Assembly (NCBI GenBank): GCA_965212595.1
Contig: CBDBVE010000020.1
Coordinates: forward strand, 1 to 64,000
Direction: 5' to 3'
DNA length: 64,000 nucleotides
Source of the DNA: Poritiphilus sp965212595
Lineage (GTDB): Bacteria > Bacteroidota > Bacteroidia > Flavobacteriales > Flavobacteriaceae
Shown: one piece after another, positions 55,646 through 64,000 of the stretch
How positions within the stretch are numbered: the first letter of the stretch is position 1
How the letters are laid out: each line of letters opens with the position of its first letter
Notes under the pieces: model-generated
What the model was told of the DNA's origin: nothing
The model's input: only the letters and a program-made list of their open reading frames with translations
The model's database searches: none
Position numbers and translations under genes: made by a program

Positions 55646-57559
55646 ATGAAATATACATCCCGTCTTTTTATTGTTATGAGCCTTTTGTTAAGTCAGTTTG
55701 GCCTTGCAGCCCAGCTGACAAATGAACTTAATAATTATCTTCAAGAAGTATATGAAAATCATACAATTCCGGGCTTTGCCGTAGTTGTGGTCAAAAACAA
55801 TGAACTCGTATATGCGAAGGGTTTTGGTACAGAAAAGTACGGCTCTAAAAAAAGATTCACACCCGCTACTGTTAGCGCGATAGGTTCCCTGACCAAATCT
55901 ATCACCGCCATGGCCATCATGCAATTGGTAGAGGAGGAAAAATTAAAGTTAGACGATCGGGTTATAGATTATTTGCCCGACTTTAAGACCGCAAATAAAA
56001 GCAAAAGTGATAAGATCACTGTTAGAATGTTGCTCAACAATACGGCAGGGCTTAACGCAAATCCCAGCCCCTCCTATTCCTTCTCTGGTGAATCTCTGCA
56101 GTACCTGGCGGAAAGCCTTAAAAGCACCTTTCTGACCAGAGAACCCGGTACATCTTATGAATACAGTAATACAGACTTTAGTATTGCAGGTTTGCTTATT
56201 CAAAAAATAAGTGGTTTGCCTTATGAAGAATATATAGAACAGCATGTTTTTCGTCCCCTGAAAATGAATAGCTCATCCTCAAAACCTTCTAAATTTGAAA
56301 GGCTGGGCGCCATTAAAGGCCATCATTTTGGATTGAAGCCCCTTGTTGCGCAACAGAGTGTTTTCCAGCCCTCAGGTGAATATATCCCGGCAGGCAGCAT
56401 GACTGTATCAACGGCATGGGATCTGGGGAATTATCTAATGGCCCTGTTAAACAATGGAAAACTTGGGGATAACCAGGTTTTGAGCGAAGAAAGTATAGCA
56501 GAAATGTGGACTGCCAATATTTCATTTCAAGGTTTAACTGTAGATGACGGAGGAGATGGACAAAAATATCAGTATGGTCTGGGATGGATGATTTCTAAGA
56601 TAGAAGGCCGTGAGCTTATACATCATGGTGGTAGCATGGGGACGATGTCGTCATTTACAATGATCGATAAGGCCAACAAGACAGCTACTACACTACTATT
56701 TAACCTGGATCTAACTTTTATAGATAAGCACAGGTTTTTACCGCATTATACGATGGCAAATAATGTACTTCATATTGCAAATGGTAAAGAACCTTCTGCT
56801 TTTGGGATTCCAAAAACAGCAGACAAAACATTAAATGCTTTTGAGTTGAATGCGGAGGACAAAAAGAAGTATGTGGGTAAATACCATTATACAGGCGGAG
56901 GATTTCCCTGGATGAATTTCGGGTTAAAATGGCAAATATACCTTAACGCCGAAGGCAATCTACAGGTCAAAGTAGAGCAGGGCACGGAAATCTTGAACGA
57001 GTTCCTTCTCGATTTTGTTAATCCTACTCTTGCCGTTTCCCGTAACATTGCCGGGCCAGGTCAGCTGCGTTTTGTATTGTCGCGAAGTGGTTATGTGGAT
57101 AGGATTTTATGGTCTGGTATTTCGTATGAAAAAGAAAAGCAAATTTCAAAATCTACACATAAGTTGGTTTCACTTCAAAAAGACCTGCATATTCATCTGC
57201 CAAAAAGTTGGATGGTCCAAATCACCACAGAAGGGTTTGTAGCAAAAGACATGGAAAATCCCGGAGCTATTATAAAGGCATTACGAAGTACTTCTTCCGC
57301 CATGAAAGCTCAACCTTTAAAGCGCTATTTGGATCTTGTTTCAATTTCGGCATCTGGTATTATCACTCAAGAGAACAGGGGTACATCTCTTTGGGAGAAG
57401 CAAAGCTTTTTGGCAAAAAATAATCTAATTCAAACGGTATTCAGGGAAAAAAACAAAAAGCATCCGCACGTACTGATATTAAGTGCTACAGCATCAAAAA
57501 GTACTGAAGATCTGTCCTCGGTAATCGGACCTATTTTAAATGAGCTATCGCGTTTTTGA
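55646..57559 (+). CDS. Secreted serine hydrolase (beta-lactamase fold) with C-terminal extension
   Basis: The 637-residue protein has a signal peptide (1-22, ending GLAAQ), a beta-lactamase-fold domain (about 25-370) with Ser81-L-T-Lys84 (IGSLTKSITA), Tyr motif YSN (YEYSNTDF) and HHGGSMG. A C-terminal beta-rich part follows (about 400-637), like the DUF3471 region of related peptidases, then a separate segment from about 510. It closes the ABC operon, so it may act on the exported substrate or the cell wall outside. Such proteins are often D-aminopeptidases or esterases. Confidence 0.87.
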   Translation: MKYTSRLFIVMSLLLSQFGLAAQLTNELNNYLQEVYENHTIPGFAVVVVKNNELVYAKGFGTEKYGSKKRFTPATVSAIGSLTKSITAMAIMQLVEEEKLKLDDRVIDYLPDFKTANKSKSDKITVRMLLNNTAGLNANPSPSYSFSGESLQYLAESLKSTFLTREPGTSYEYSNTDFSIAGLLIQKISGLPYEEYIEQHVFRPLKMNSSSSKPSKFERLGAIKGHHFGLKPLVAQQSVFQPSGEYIPAGSMTVSTAWDLGNYLMALLNNGKLGDNQVLSEESIAEMWTANISFQGLTVDDGGDGQKYQYGLGWMISKIEGRELIHHGGSMGTMSSFTMIDKANKTATTLLFNLDLTFIDKHRFLPHYTMANNVLHIANGKEPSAFGIPKTADKTLNAFELNAEDKKKYVGKYHYTGGGFPWMNFGLKWQIYLNAEGNLQVKVEQGTEILNEFLLDFVNPTLAVSRNIAGPGQLRFVLSRSGYVDRILWSGISYEKEKQISKSTHKLVSLQKDLHIHLPKSWMVQITTEGFVAKDMENPGAIIKALRSTSSAMKAQPLKRYLDLVSISASGIITQENRGTSLWEKQSFLAKNNLIQTVFREKNKKHPHVLILSATASKSTEDLSSVIGPILNELSRF

Positions 57560-57621
57560 AGTCTTACTTATAAAACTTAGAATTCTAATTACTAGCTCTT
57601 AGGTTGCGTTGATTGACCTTA

Positions 57622-57729
57622 TCACTTCTGTTTTTTTCTTTCCATGGAATCCTTACGGTTTTGCGCCATCAGATAAATAAAGAAAAACAATACCGGGAGA
57701 GCAGAAGTAAGGATTATCCATCTTTTCTG
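57622..57729 (-). pseudogene. Possible remnant of a small membrane protein
   Basis: A 35-codon minus-strand stretch reads KRWIILTSALPVLFFFIYLM and ends RKDSMERKKQK: one membrane helix with a basic tail. It begins right after a stop codon and has no start except an internal ATG, so it may be decayed or not a gene. The neighbouring sequence is otherwise empty. Confidence 0.22.
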
Positions 57730-57823
57730 TCAAAGGCAATATGTTACCTGGCCTAGAAAATGCAATTGATTAAATACAATTTTGTTTCTCCCCTGGACGT
57801 TATTTGTACAGATCTTATTAGAA

Positions 57824-58798
57824 ATGAACACCTTAAGACATTTTACTGCCTATTCGTGTATTTCAGTGCTAATTTCAGTTTTTTTTATCAGTTGTAATGA
57901 CGATGATTCACAAGCTGATGAAATCACTTATGAGGCCGGTTTGAAATTTTTTGAATTGTCCTGGGAAGACCGCGACAGAACCTACCAGGTGTACTTTCCA
58001 GACGAGCAGTTTTCGGAAGATACACTACCCATTCTCTTTGTGCTTCACGGGGGTGGTGGAAACGCGACAGACCTACAGCTAAGCACCTTTAATCGTTTTA
58101 ACGAGCTAGCCGATCTGCACGGATTTATTGTGGTATATCCGGAAGGCTTTGAAAAACAGTGGAATGATGGCCGCGACGTCTCCGGGATAGTCACTGCATG
58201 GGACGAAAATATAGACGATGTTGGTTTTATAAGTGAAATTGTACGCTTACTATCCCTTGATTACCGCATAGATAATGATCGCATTTTTACTTCAGGAATT
58301 TCTAACGGGGGTTTTATGTCTTCCCGCCTCTTGTGCGACAGAGGTGATCTCTTTCGTGGAGGAGCTATTATAACAGCTACGCTTGGAGAAAGTTATTTAC
58401 CTAGTTGCAGCCCACAATCAGGAACTTCTTTACTGGTCTTAAACGGTACGGAGGATCCACTTGTACCCTATGAAGGAGGGCAGGTTACTGTCTTAGGTCA
58501 GGAAAGGGGCCTCATCATCTCCACTGAGGCTTATATGCTACTTTGGGCTGGGGCTAACGGTTGCGAATCTGTTCCTGAAATTACGGATCGCCCGGATACG
58601 GAGGATGACGGTACCACTGTACAAATCTACAACTACCCTTCTTGTAACAACCAAGCGGTTGTACAACTATATCGAATAGAGGGTGGCGGACATACCTGGC
58701 CTGGCGCAAGAGAAGACCTGCCTGAAATTCTGGTTGGCCGTACCACTAAAGAATTTGTAGCATGCGATCTTATTTGGGACTTTTTTAGGAGCCTTTAA
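57824..58798 (+). CDS. CE1/PHB-depolymerase-like esterase lipoprotein
   Basis: The 324-residue product from ATG 57824 has a lipoprotein signal (lipobox FISC) followed by acidic residues CNDDDS, as in surface lipoproteins. It contains an esterase domain with LFVLHGGGGNATD (oxyanion), the Ser in TSGISNGGFMSS and the His in EGGGHTWPG. It resembles feruloyl/acetylxylan esterases and polyhydroxybutyrate depolymerases. DSQADE right after the lipobox suggests surface exposure. The gene stands alone between the serine hydrolase and the SLC12 transporter. Confidence 0.87.
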   Translation: MNTLRHFTAYSCISVLISVFFISCNDDDSQADEITYEAGLKFFELSWEDRDRTYQVYFPDEQFSEDTLPILFVLHGGGGNATDLQLSTFNRFNELADLHGFIVVYPEGFEKQWNDGRDVSGIVTAWDENIDDVGFISEIVRLLSLDYRIDNDRIFTSGISNGGFMSSRLLCDRGDLFRGGAIITATLGESYLPSCSPQSGTSLLVLNGTEDPLVPYEGGQVTVLGQERGLIISTEAYMLLWAGANGCESVPEITDRPDTEDDGTTVQIYNYPSCNNQAVVQLYRIEGGGHTWPGAREDLPEILVGRTTKEFVACDLIWDFFRSL

Positions 58799-58962
58799 AT
58801 TGCAACAGAAAGATGAGGCCTAAGGGGGTTTTGATTCTATATCCTCCAACACCTAAATTTATCGAACCAAAGGAGCTCTGATCATGTCCTCCGAAAATCC
58901 AAACTATAAAAACTAGGATAATACTAGTATATTTATGAAACCTTAGATTTGGACGCCTGTCT

Positions 58963-61155
58963 ATGGATGTCAAAAAACCAAGCTTAAAAAAATTTGGAAC
59001 TTTTGGGGGTGTTTTCACACCTACCCTACTTACTATCCTGGGCGTTATTATGTACCTAAGGCTGGGCTGGGTAGTTGGTAATGCCGGCCTGTTAGGGGCA
59101 TGGTTGATTATCTTAATCGCTTTTATCATAACCCTTTGCACAGCGCTTTCAATGTCTGCGATAACCACCAATATCAGAATTGGCGCGGGAGGTGCATACG
59201 CCATTGTTTCACAAGCGCTAGGGCTTGAAGTGGGCGGTAGCCTGGGAATTCCGAGATATGTTTCGCAAGGCCTGGCGGTAACCATGTATATCTTTGGGTT
59301 CCGAGAGGGTTGGCTGGGAATCTTTCCGGAGCACAACGCTTTTCTGGTTGATATCATCGTCTTTTTAAGCCTGTTTTCTATCGCTTACATAAGCGCCAAC
59401 CTCGCCATTAAAACCCAATACATAATTATGGGGGTGATTGTTTTGTCTTTGATATCGATAGTGATGGCGGCATATAACGGCTCTATGTTTGTTCCGGTAG
59501 AAGAGGCCGTTAAATTTGGTACTTATAAAGGATCTGTTGAAAATGCTTTTAGTGGAAGTACATTTTGGATCGTCTTCGCGGTTTTTTTCCCGGCCGCTAC
59601 CGGCATTATGGCCGGAGCCAATATGTCTGGCGAATTAAAAGACCCGAAAAAAAGTATTCCTGTCGGAACCCTTTGGGCCATTGCGGTGAGCTTTGTTATT
59701 TATATGATACTCGCCTTCTGGATTGCCAGGAGCGCCACCGAAGAAGAGTTAATTTCAAATTATTATGTAATAGTAGACAAGGCTTACATTGGCCCTTTGG
59801 TGCTAGCCGGGATTTTAGGAGCCACCTTCTCCTCTGCCCTGGCCTCAATCGTAGGTTCTTCGCGTATCCTATTCGCCATGGGCGAGCATAATGTTTTACC
59901 CTATTCGAGATTTCTGGCCGGCCAGAGCGCTAACGGGCAACCGCGCAATGCCATGCTCGTTACCGGGGTCCTTATCTTTGCGACCATGCTACTGCGAAAC
60001 CTCAATGCCGTTGCACCATTAGTAACCTTATTCTTCCTGATTACCTATGCCATGATCAATATAGTGGTAATTATAGAACAGAAGCTCGGATTAATCAGTT
60101 ATAGGCCTATTTTCAAAGTACACCGATGGATTCCATGGATTGGACTCATATCCTCTGTAATTGCAATGTTTATTATTAATCCGACTGTAAGTTTGTTTTC
60201 TATAATGATCGTCTTTGTGGTATACTGGTATTTATCACGTCAGAATCTGGAGACTCCTTTTGAAGATGTGCGTTCTGGCTTATTCGTCTCTTTTGCCGAA
60301 TGGGCCGCTAAGCGTACCTGGGGAATGAAAAAAATGCAGCAAAGAGCCTGGAAACCCAATTTGATGGTGCCTGTACGAGACGCAAACGGAATAAAAGGAA
60401 TCTTTCAATTTTTAATCAATATTGCCAAACCTACAGGTTCTATCAAACTTTTGGGAGTAGAACCTTTTTCCGAGCACAGCACTCTGGCGCAAAAACTGGA
60501 AAAACTGGCAGAATCGTTTCGTATCAAAGGTGTTTTCTCTTCCTGGACGGTCATCCACACAGAAGAACTTGCAAAGGGGATAAATTATGGGAGCCAGGCC
60601 CTGCAAGGCGCATTTTTCAGACCCAATATCATCTTTTTAAACCTGCAGGAGCACGATAACTATGAAACAGAACTTAGGCCTGTTATAAAAGAAGCCATCC
60701 GGCTGGAAACCGGAGTGCTACTCTACGTATCGCACCATACGGCACTTTTAGGTCAGAGGAATACGATCAATGTGTGGGTAAGTGATCGCCAATCTAACTG
60801 GAACCTCGGCTGGGATATAGGCAACCTCGATCTTTCTACGCTTATCGCGTATAAACTAAAAACAAACTGGAAAGCCCGGATCAGATTAATTATGGTAATT
60901 CGTGATCCTAAGGAAGAGAAGAATGCGCGTGAATTTTTACAGTCGTTAATTACCCTGGCAAGACTGCCGGAAACACTAACCGAGCTGTATTTTGGAAATT
61001 TCCTGGATATCGTTTCCAAGGCGCCTTCTGCAGACCTGAATATCTTTGGAATGAATGAAAATCTCGATTTCAATTTTGTCGAAAATATGACCCTGAAGAC
61101 AAACAGTTCCTGCCTGTTTGTGAAAGACTCTGGCCATGAAAGTATCTTAGCCTAA
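58963..61155 (+). CDS. SLC12-like cation-chloride cotransporter / amino-acid permease family
   Basis: The 730-residue protein has 12 transmembrane helices in the first about 440 residues (GGVFTPTLLTILGVIMYLRL, NIRIGAGGAYAIVSQALG, FPAATGIMAGANMSGELKDP) and a soluble C-terminal domain of about 280 residues (IKLLGVEPFSEHSTLAQKLE, LLYVSHHTALL). Both are features of the APC-superfamily SLC12 branch (Na-K-Cl type). Direction and ion are unknown; osmotic or chloride balance is a plausible role. There is no operon partner. Confidence 0.88.
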   Translation: MDVKKPSLKKFGTFGGVFTPTLLTILGVIMYLRLGWVVGNAGLLGAWLIILIAFIITLCTALSMSAITTNIRIGAGGAYAIVSQALGLEVGGSLGIPRYVSQGLAVTMYIFGFREGWLGIFPEHNAFLVDIIVFLSLFSIAYISANLAIKTQYIIMGVIVLSLISIVMAAYNGSMFVPVEEAVKFGTYKGSVENAFSGSTFWIVFAVFFPAATGIMAGANMSGELKDPKKSIPVGTLWAIAVSFVIYMILAFWIARSATEEELISNYYVIVDKAYIGPLVLAGILGATFSSALASIVGSSRILFAMGEHNVLPYSRFLAGQSANGQPRNAMLVTGVLIFATMLLRNLNAVAPLVTLFFLITYAMINIVVIIEQKLGLISYRPIFKVHRWIPWIGLISSVIAMFIINPTVSLFSIMIVFVVYWYLSRQNLETPFEDVRSGLFVSFAEWAAKRTWGMKKMQQRAWKPNLMVPVRDANGIKGIFQFLINIAKPTGSIKLLGVEPFSEHSTLAQKLEKLAESFRIKGVFSSWTVIHTEELAKGINYGSQALQGAFFRPNIIFLNLQEHDNYETELRPVIKEAIRLETGVLLYVSHHTALLGQRNTINVWVSDRQSNWNLGWDIGNLDLSTLIAYKLKTNWKARIRLIMVIRDPKEEKNAREFLQSLITLARLPETLTELYFGNFLDIVSKAPSADLNIFGMNENLDFNFVENMTLKTNSSCLFVKDSGHESILA

Positions 61156-61221
61156 GGTAGTACTTCTTAACAGTAGAACACCCAGGCCTATCGGCAATGA
61201 ATTTCGCTAAATTTTAGGAAT

Positions 61222-62079
61222 TTATTTATCGGCTACGGCCACCAGCTTGTCTTCTTCCCAAACGCCGTCTGCAACTACTTTACCTTCTTTTCCGTAAAAT
61301 ATACCCTTACCGTAGCGTTGGTCGTTCTTCCACTGGCCCACATACTTTTCGCCATTTGGCCAATAGTAGGTGCCCTCGCCATCTCGCTTATCATTTACAT
61401 AGCTACCAATATAGGACTCTCCATCGGCCCAGTAAAATGTACCCTCTCCGTGACGCATATTGTTCATCCACTCGCCTTCATATCTACTGCCCGTACTTAA
61501 AAGAGCCAAACCATGGCCATTAGCTTTATGATCTTTTACTTCTCCTACATAGTACATCTGACTTCCTTTGCTACTGCTAAACGTAAGATACTCACCATAG
61601 GATTTTTTGAGAAGCTGTCGTTTTGTACGAGAAAGTTGTGCCTTGGTTTTTTCTAATACAAAACTCAAGGAGTCATAACGGTCAATTTCTATCGCGCTTG
61701 CAACAGTAACCTCTGTACTGTCTATCGTTTCCTCTCCTTCCGCTTCATAGGCATCATTATGCCTCTCTGGTTTCATTTTTAAAAGGTTCTCGGCCAATAA
61801 CAAACGTAGTTGAATGGCAGGATCGTCTTGAATGCTTAGCGTTTTGAATTGGGTTTTGTATTCGTCTAAAGCCTCTCTGTAATCTCCATCTACCAACATG
61901 GAGTCGATATGCATCAGCTCTTGTTGTACGGCTATGCTGCCCTCCATCTGCGATTCGTGAGCTTTTGTTGCCATTAGTTCTTTTTCTAGCTTTACAGTTT
62001 CAGCATGGTAAAACAGTGCTGCCACCGTTACAGTAACCAGGGCAAAGGACAATAAATAAGTAAAAATCTGTTTTTTCAT
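61222..62079 (-). CDS. MORN-repeat membrane-anchored protein
   Basis: The 285-residue protein has an N-terminal membrane helix (about 6-25) and a coiled-coil part (about 30-170). Four to five MORN repeats follow (about 180-265: GHGLALLSTGSRYEGEW, GEGTFYWADGESYIG, GEGTYYWPNGEKYVG, GKGIFYGKEG). MORN repeats bind lipids or act as scaffolds. It is downstream of the DUF2490 gene by 37 bases and probably in one transcript with it. Confidence 0.83.
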   Translation of the reverse strand: MKKQIFTYLLSFALVTVTVAALFYHAETVKLEKELMATKAHESQMEGSIAVQQELMHIDSMLVDGDYREALDEYKTQFKTLSIQDDPAIQLRLLLAENLLKMKPERHNDAYEAEGEETIDSTEVTVASAIEIDRYDSLSFVLEKTKAQLSRTKRQLLKKSYGEYLTFSSSKGSQMYYVGEVKDHKANGHGLALLSTGSRYEGEWMNNMRHGEGTFYWADGESYIGSYVNDKRDGEGTYYWPNGEKYVGQWKNDQRYGKGIFYGKEGKVVADGVWEEDKLVAVADK

Positions 62080-62116
62080 GTGCTTAATTACAACGAATAC
62101 AGTATCATTTACGTAT

Positions 62117-62944
62117 CTAATCGTCGAAATGGATCGCGGGAAGCTTATTTTTTACTTTTCTAAAGTCGGGTGAGAAGTACAAATGAAGGCGTACTGTCCA
62201 GTTTTGCTTATAGATTCCCCCATTTTCAAGTGTTTGCCCTTGCGAATACATTAGGCCAGCCGCAGCTGTGAGTCGGGGAGTTAAAATATAACCTACAGTG
62301 GTTGTCAGGCGCAAATCTTCCAACGGACTATCAACTACAGCTTTACCGCTTTGCATGATCAATTCTGCTTCTGGAGAGATATATATAGTATTTGGTTCAA
62401 ATTTATGATTGTTCAGGGGTACCTTCATCCGAAACATATAACGCCACCTATTCCTAAAAATATACTCGCTGTCTTCGGGGAAATCTTGGGTCCAGCGATG
62501 CTCTATCCGTATTCTATGGTAGAACATGATACTGGAAAGCGGCATAGCAAACTGGTATTGATGCCAAATACGAAATTCTGGAACTACACTACGGTCTGTA
62601 GATTCCTCATCGGTGTTAAAATTAACCCTTAGCACACCTCCCAGGCTTACATTAAACTTTTTAGAATAAATATAACCTATGGCGTGTCTGTTATAAATCT
62701 GACCTACCTGACCTACGAAAGGCGTGTTTTTAGTTTCTTCGAATCTAAAATGAGTCTGAGCGTCCCAGAACAAGCGTTTCGAAATTCTAATGTTCCCATA
62801 GGTATTTATCCAAAGCTTTGTTTTGGGGTCTTTGAATTCAGACTCAGATGGCAACACTTCCCCTCCCTGTGCAAAGAGTTGAGCTGAAAAGCAAATAAAG
62901 AGCAGAAGGTAGATTCCAGTGCAATGTATAGCCCTTTGTTTCAT
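62117..62944 (-). CDS. DUF2490 outer-membrane-like protein
   Basis: The 275-residue protein has a signal peptide (about 1-25) and a beta-barrel-type sequence with alternating strands and C-terminal aromatic residues. LWINTYGNIRISKRLFWDAQ, IRIEHRWTQDF, IFRNRWRYMFRM and YISPEAELI are typical of DUF2490. Function unknown. It follows the partial coiled-coil gene (62948) by 3 bases. Confidence 0.83.
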   Translation of the reverse strand: MKQRAIHCTGIYLLLFICFSAQLFAQGGEVLPSESEFKDPKTKLWINTYGNIRISKRLFWDAQTHFRFEETKNTPFVGQVGQIYNRHAIGYIYSKKFNVSLGGVLRVNFNTDEESTDRSVVPEFRIWHQYQFAMPLSSIMFYHRIRIEHRWTQDFPEDSEYIFRNRWRYMFRMKVPLNNHKFEPNTIYISPEAELIMQSGKAVVDSPLEDLRLTTTVGYILTPRLTAAAGLMYSQGQTLENGGIYKQNWTVRLHLYFSPDFRKVKNKLPAIHFDD

Positions 62945-62947
62945 CCT

Positions 62948-64000
62948 TTAGTTTTCTTTCCCCATGATTGGAAGGTTGAACAATTGCAGAACGACTTCAG
63001 GATTCTGTTCTTTTCGCAGCTTACGCTCTAGTTTTGAGGTGCTTTCATCTCGCATCTCAAGCATTCGTTTATATATATTTTCGATCAACAAACTAATATC
63101 ATCAGCATTCTCACAAGTCAGATCTGTTTCTATTTTGTTCAGCACATATGGTATAAGTACCCTATTATAAGCCGTTGTAATTCGTTTTTTTACCACTTCA
63201 TTCATGATAGTAGCAGTAAAAGGATTCCAAATAGCATCCTGGTATCTGGCCTGAATTGAGTCGCGCTGCTGCGGTAAGGAAGCAACAGATTTTGAAAGTC
63301 GGCCTAGTTGCTCTAAACAAGCTATTGTATTCTTGGCGAAGTCAATTTTAAGCGTAGTTTCTTCCAAGCCAGCATAACGATTTAATTTCTTGTCTGCCAG
63401 CGTTTTAATGCGCTGCAACGCATCGTTTTCAGGTTTGGGTAAGCGAGTATCTAAAGAATCAATAAATTGGTTAAGTTCTTTGCTTTGTTTTATCAACTTT
63501 TCCTCCAGAACCACCAGATCTTGTTGCCGCTTTTCTAGTGTTAAACGGTCTTTTAACTGCTCTTGAATGAAGTTTACGCTAAGGTCTGTATACTGTGCCA
63601 ATTGGTAAATGGCATCAATATCGTTGCCGCTTAAATTGAATTGATTTGCAGCAGGACCCGTAAATGTGCGATCAGCAATCCCATCTTCTTCAGATGGCAC
63701 CTCTATGTTTAGAGAGGGCAAAGCCCCGGACCACAGGCCTTTTATCAACTTGTCATGTGAGACAAACTCAAGTACCCCTAACTCATGATATCCCAGTAGT
63801 TCCCCAAGTGGTTCAAGGAAGTCCTCAGAAATTGCTAGAAGAGCGCCATAGAGAAAGCTGGCGTTGTCATCGGATAGTCTTAAAATGTTTAAATGTGAAT
63901 TATCTAGCAAAGACCTGCTGAGTTTTTCGGATTGCTCATAAAGTCTCTTAACTGTATCTAATTGAACTACTGCAACCGAATCTAAGGCGAAATAAGGGGC
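62948..64000 (-). CDS. Coiled-coil protein of unknown function, cut by the window edge
   Basis: The frame is open from the right edge to the stop at 62948 (350 codons visible); the TTG at 63910 is not needed as a start because the frame runs on to the edge. The visible part starts APYFALDSVAVVQLDTVKRL, is rich in helical heptad stretches (about 145-195) and ends in a basic region (LEMRDESTSKLERKLRKEQN). No domain is recognised. Only 3 bases separate it from the DUF2490 gene, so the three genes form one unit. Confidence 0.6.
   Translation of the reverse strand, partial: APYFALDSVAVVQLDTVKRLYEQSEKLSRSLLDNSHLNILRLSDDNASFLYGALLAISEDFLEPLGELLGYHELGVLEFVSHDKLIKGLWSGALPSLNIEVPSEEDGIADRTFTGPAANQFNLSGNDIDAIYQLAQYTDLSVNFIQEQLKDRLTLEKRQQDLVVLEEKLIKQSKELNQFIDSLDTRLPKPENDALQRIKTLADKKLNRYAGLEETTLKIDFAKNTIACLEQLGRLSKSVASLPQQRDSIQARYQDAIWNPFTATIMNEVVKKRITTAYNRVLIPYVLNKIETDLTCENADDISLLIENIYKRMLEMRDESTSKLERKLRKEQNPEVVLQLFNLPIMGKEN

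Overview
The window joins two very different DNAs. Positions 1 to about 8,730 are AT-rich, all on the + strand, and carry genes of a T4-like (contractile-tail) phage: a gp41/DnaB-type replicative helicase, class I ribonucleotide reductase subunits NrdA and NrdB, baseplate wedge proteins of the gp25 and gp6 types, and several small unknowns. From about 8,730 to the right end the base composition, codon use and gene style change to those of a Bacteroidota chromosome, most likely a marine Flavobacteriaceae. The pointers are DUF5916, DUF2490, FISUMP and LytTR families, CusA-TolC fusion, and TAnnTTTG-type promoter boxes without clear Shine-Dalgarno sites. No integrase, attachment site or lysogeny gene lies at the border, and both border genes end abruptly there. 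An assembly chimera is the simplest reading; a real insertion is possible.

Phage part: the reading frames of both nrdA and nrdB break just before their essential C-terminal tails. The missing tails (the CESGAC redox tail of NrdA and the R1-binding tail of NrdB) are intact in neighbouring frames. This is either homopolymer error or recoding. Between nrdB and gp25 lie a rho-independent terminator, a small ORF and the tail end of a homing-endonuclease-like gene.

Bacterial part, left (8.7-25 kb): a DUF6326 membrane protein, a cold-shock-domain protein, a dienelactone-hydrolase lipoprotein, an NlpC/P60 lipoprotein, a LytS/LytTR two-component pair, alpha/beta hydrolases, a TPR protein, a 2H phosphoesterase, a TerB-like protein, a TIR-TM-FISUMP fusion and a metallophosphoesterase. 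Middle (25-40 kb): a DUF5916 protein, an HTH-membrane-serine-hydrolase fusion, a heavy-metal efflux operon (small His-rich protein, CusA-TolC fusion, CusB-type adaptor, VIT1/CCC1 transporter), a secreted serine hydrolase and CspA.

Right (40-64 kb): an S41 protease; four membrane-anchored AraC regulators; an operon of two membrane proteins plus LytS/LytTR; a DJ-1/PfpI protein; an FtsX-type ABC exporter followed by a serine hydrolase; a CE1-type esterase lipoprotein; an SLC12-like cation-chloride cotransporter; and a three-gene unit (coiled-coil protein cut by the window edge, DUF2490, MORN). The bacterial region is therefore dominated by envelope functions: sensing through membrane-bound regulators, secreted hydrolases and export.
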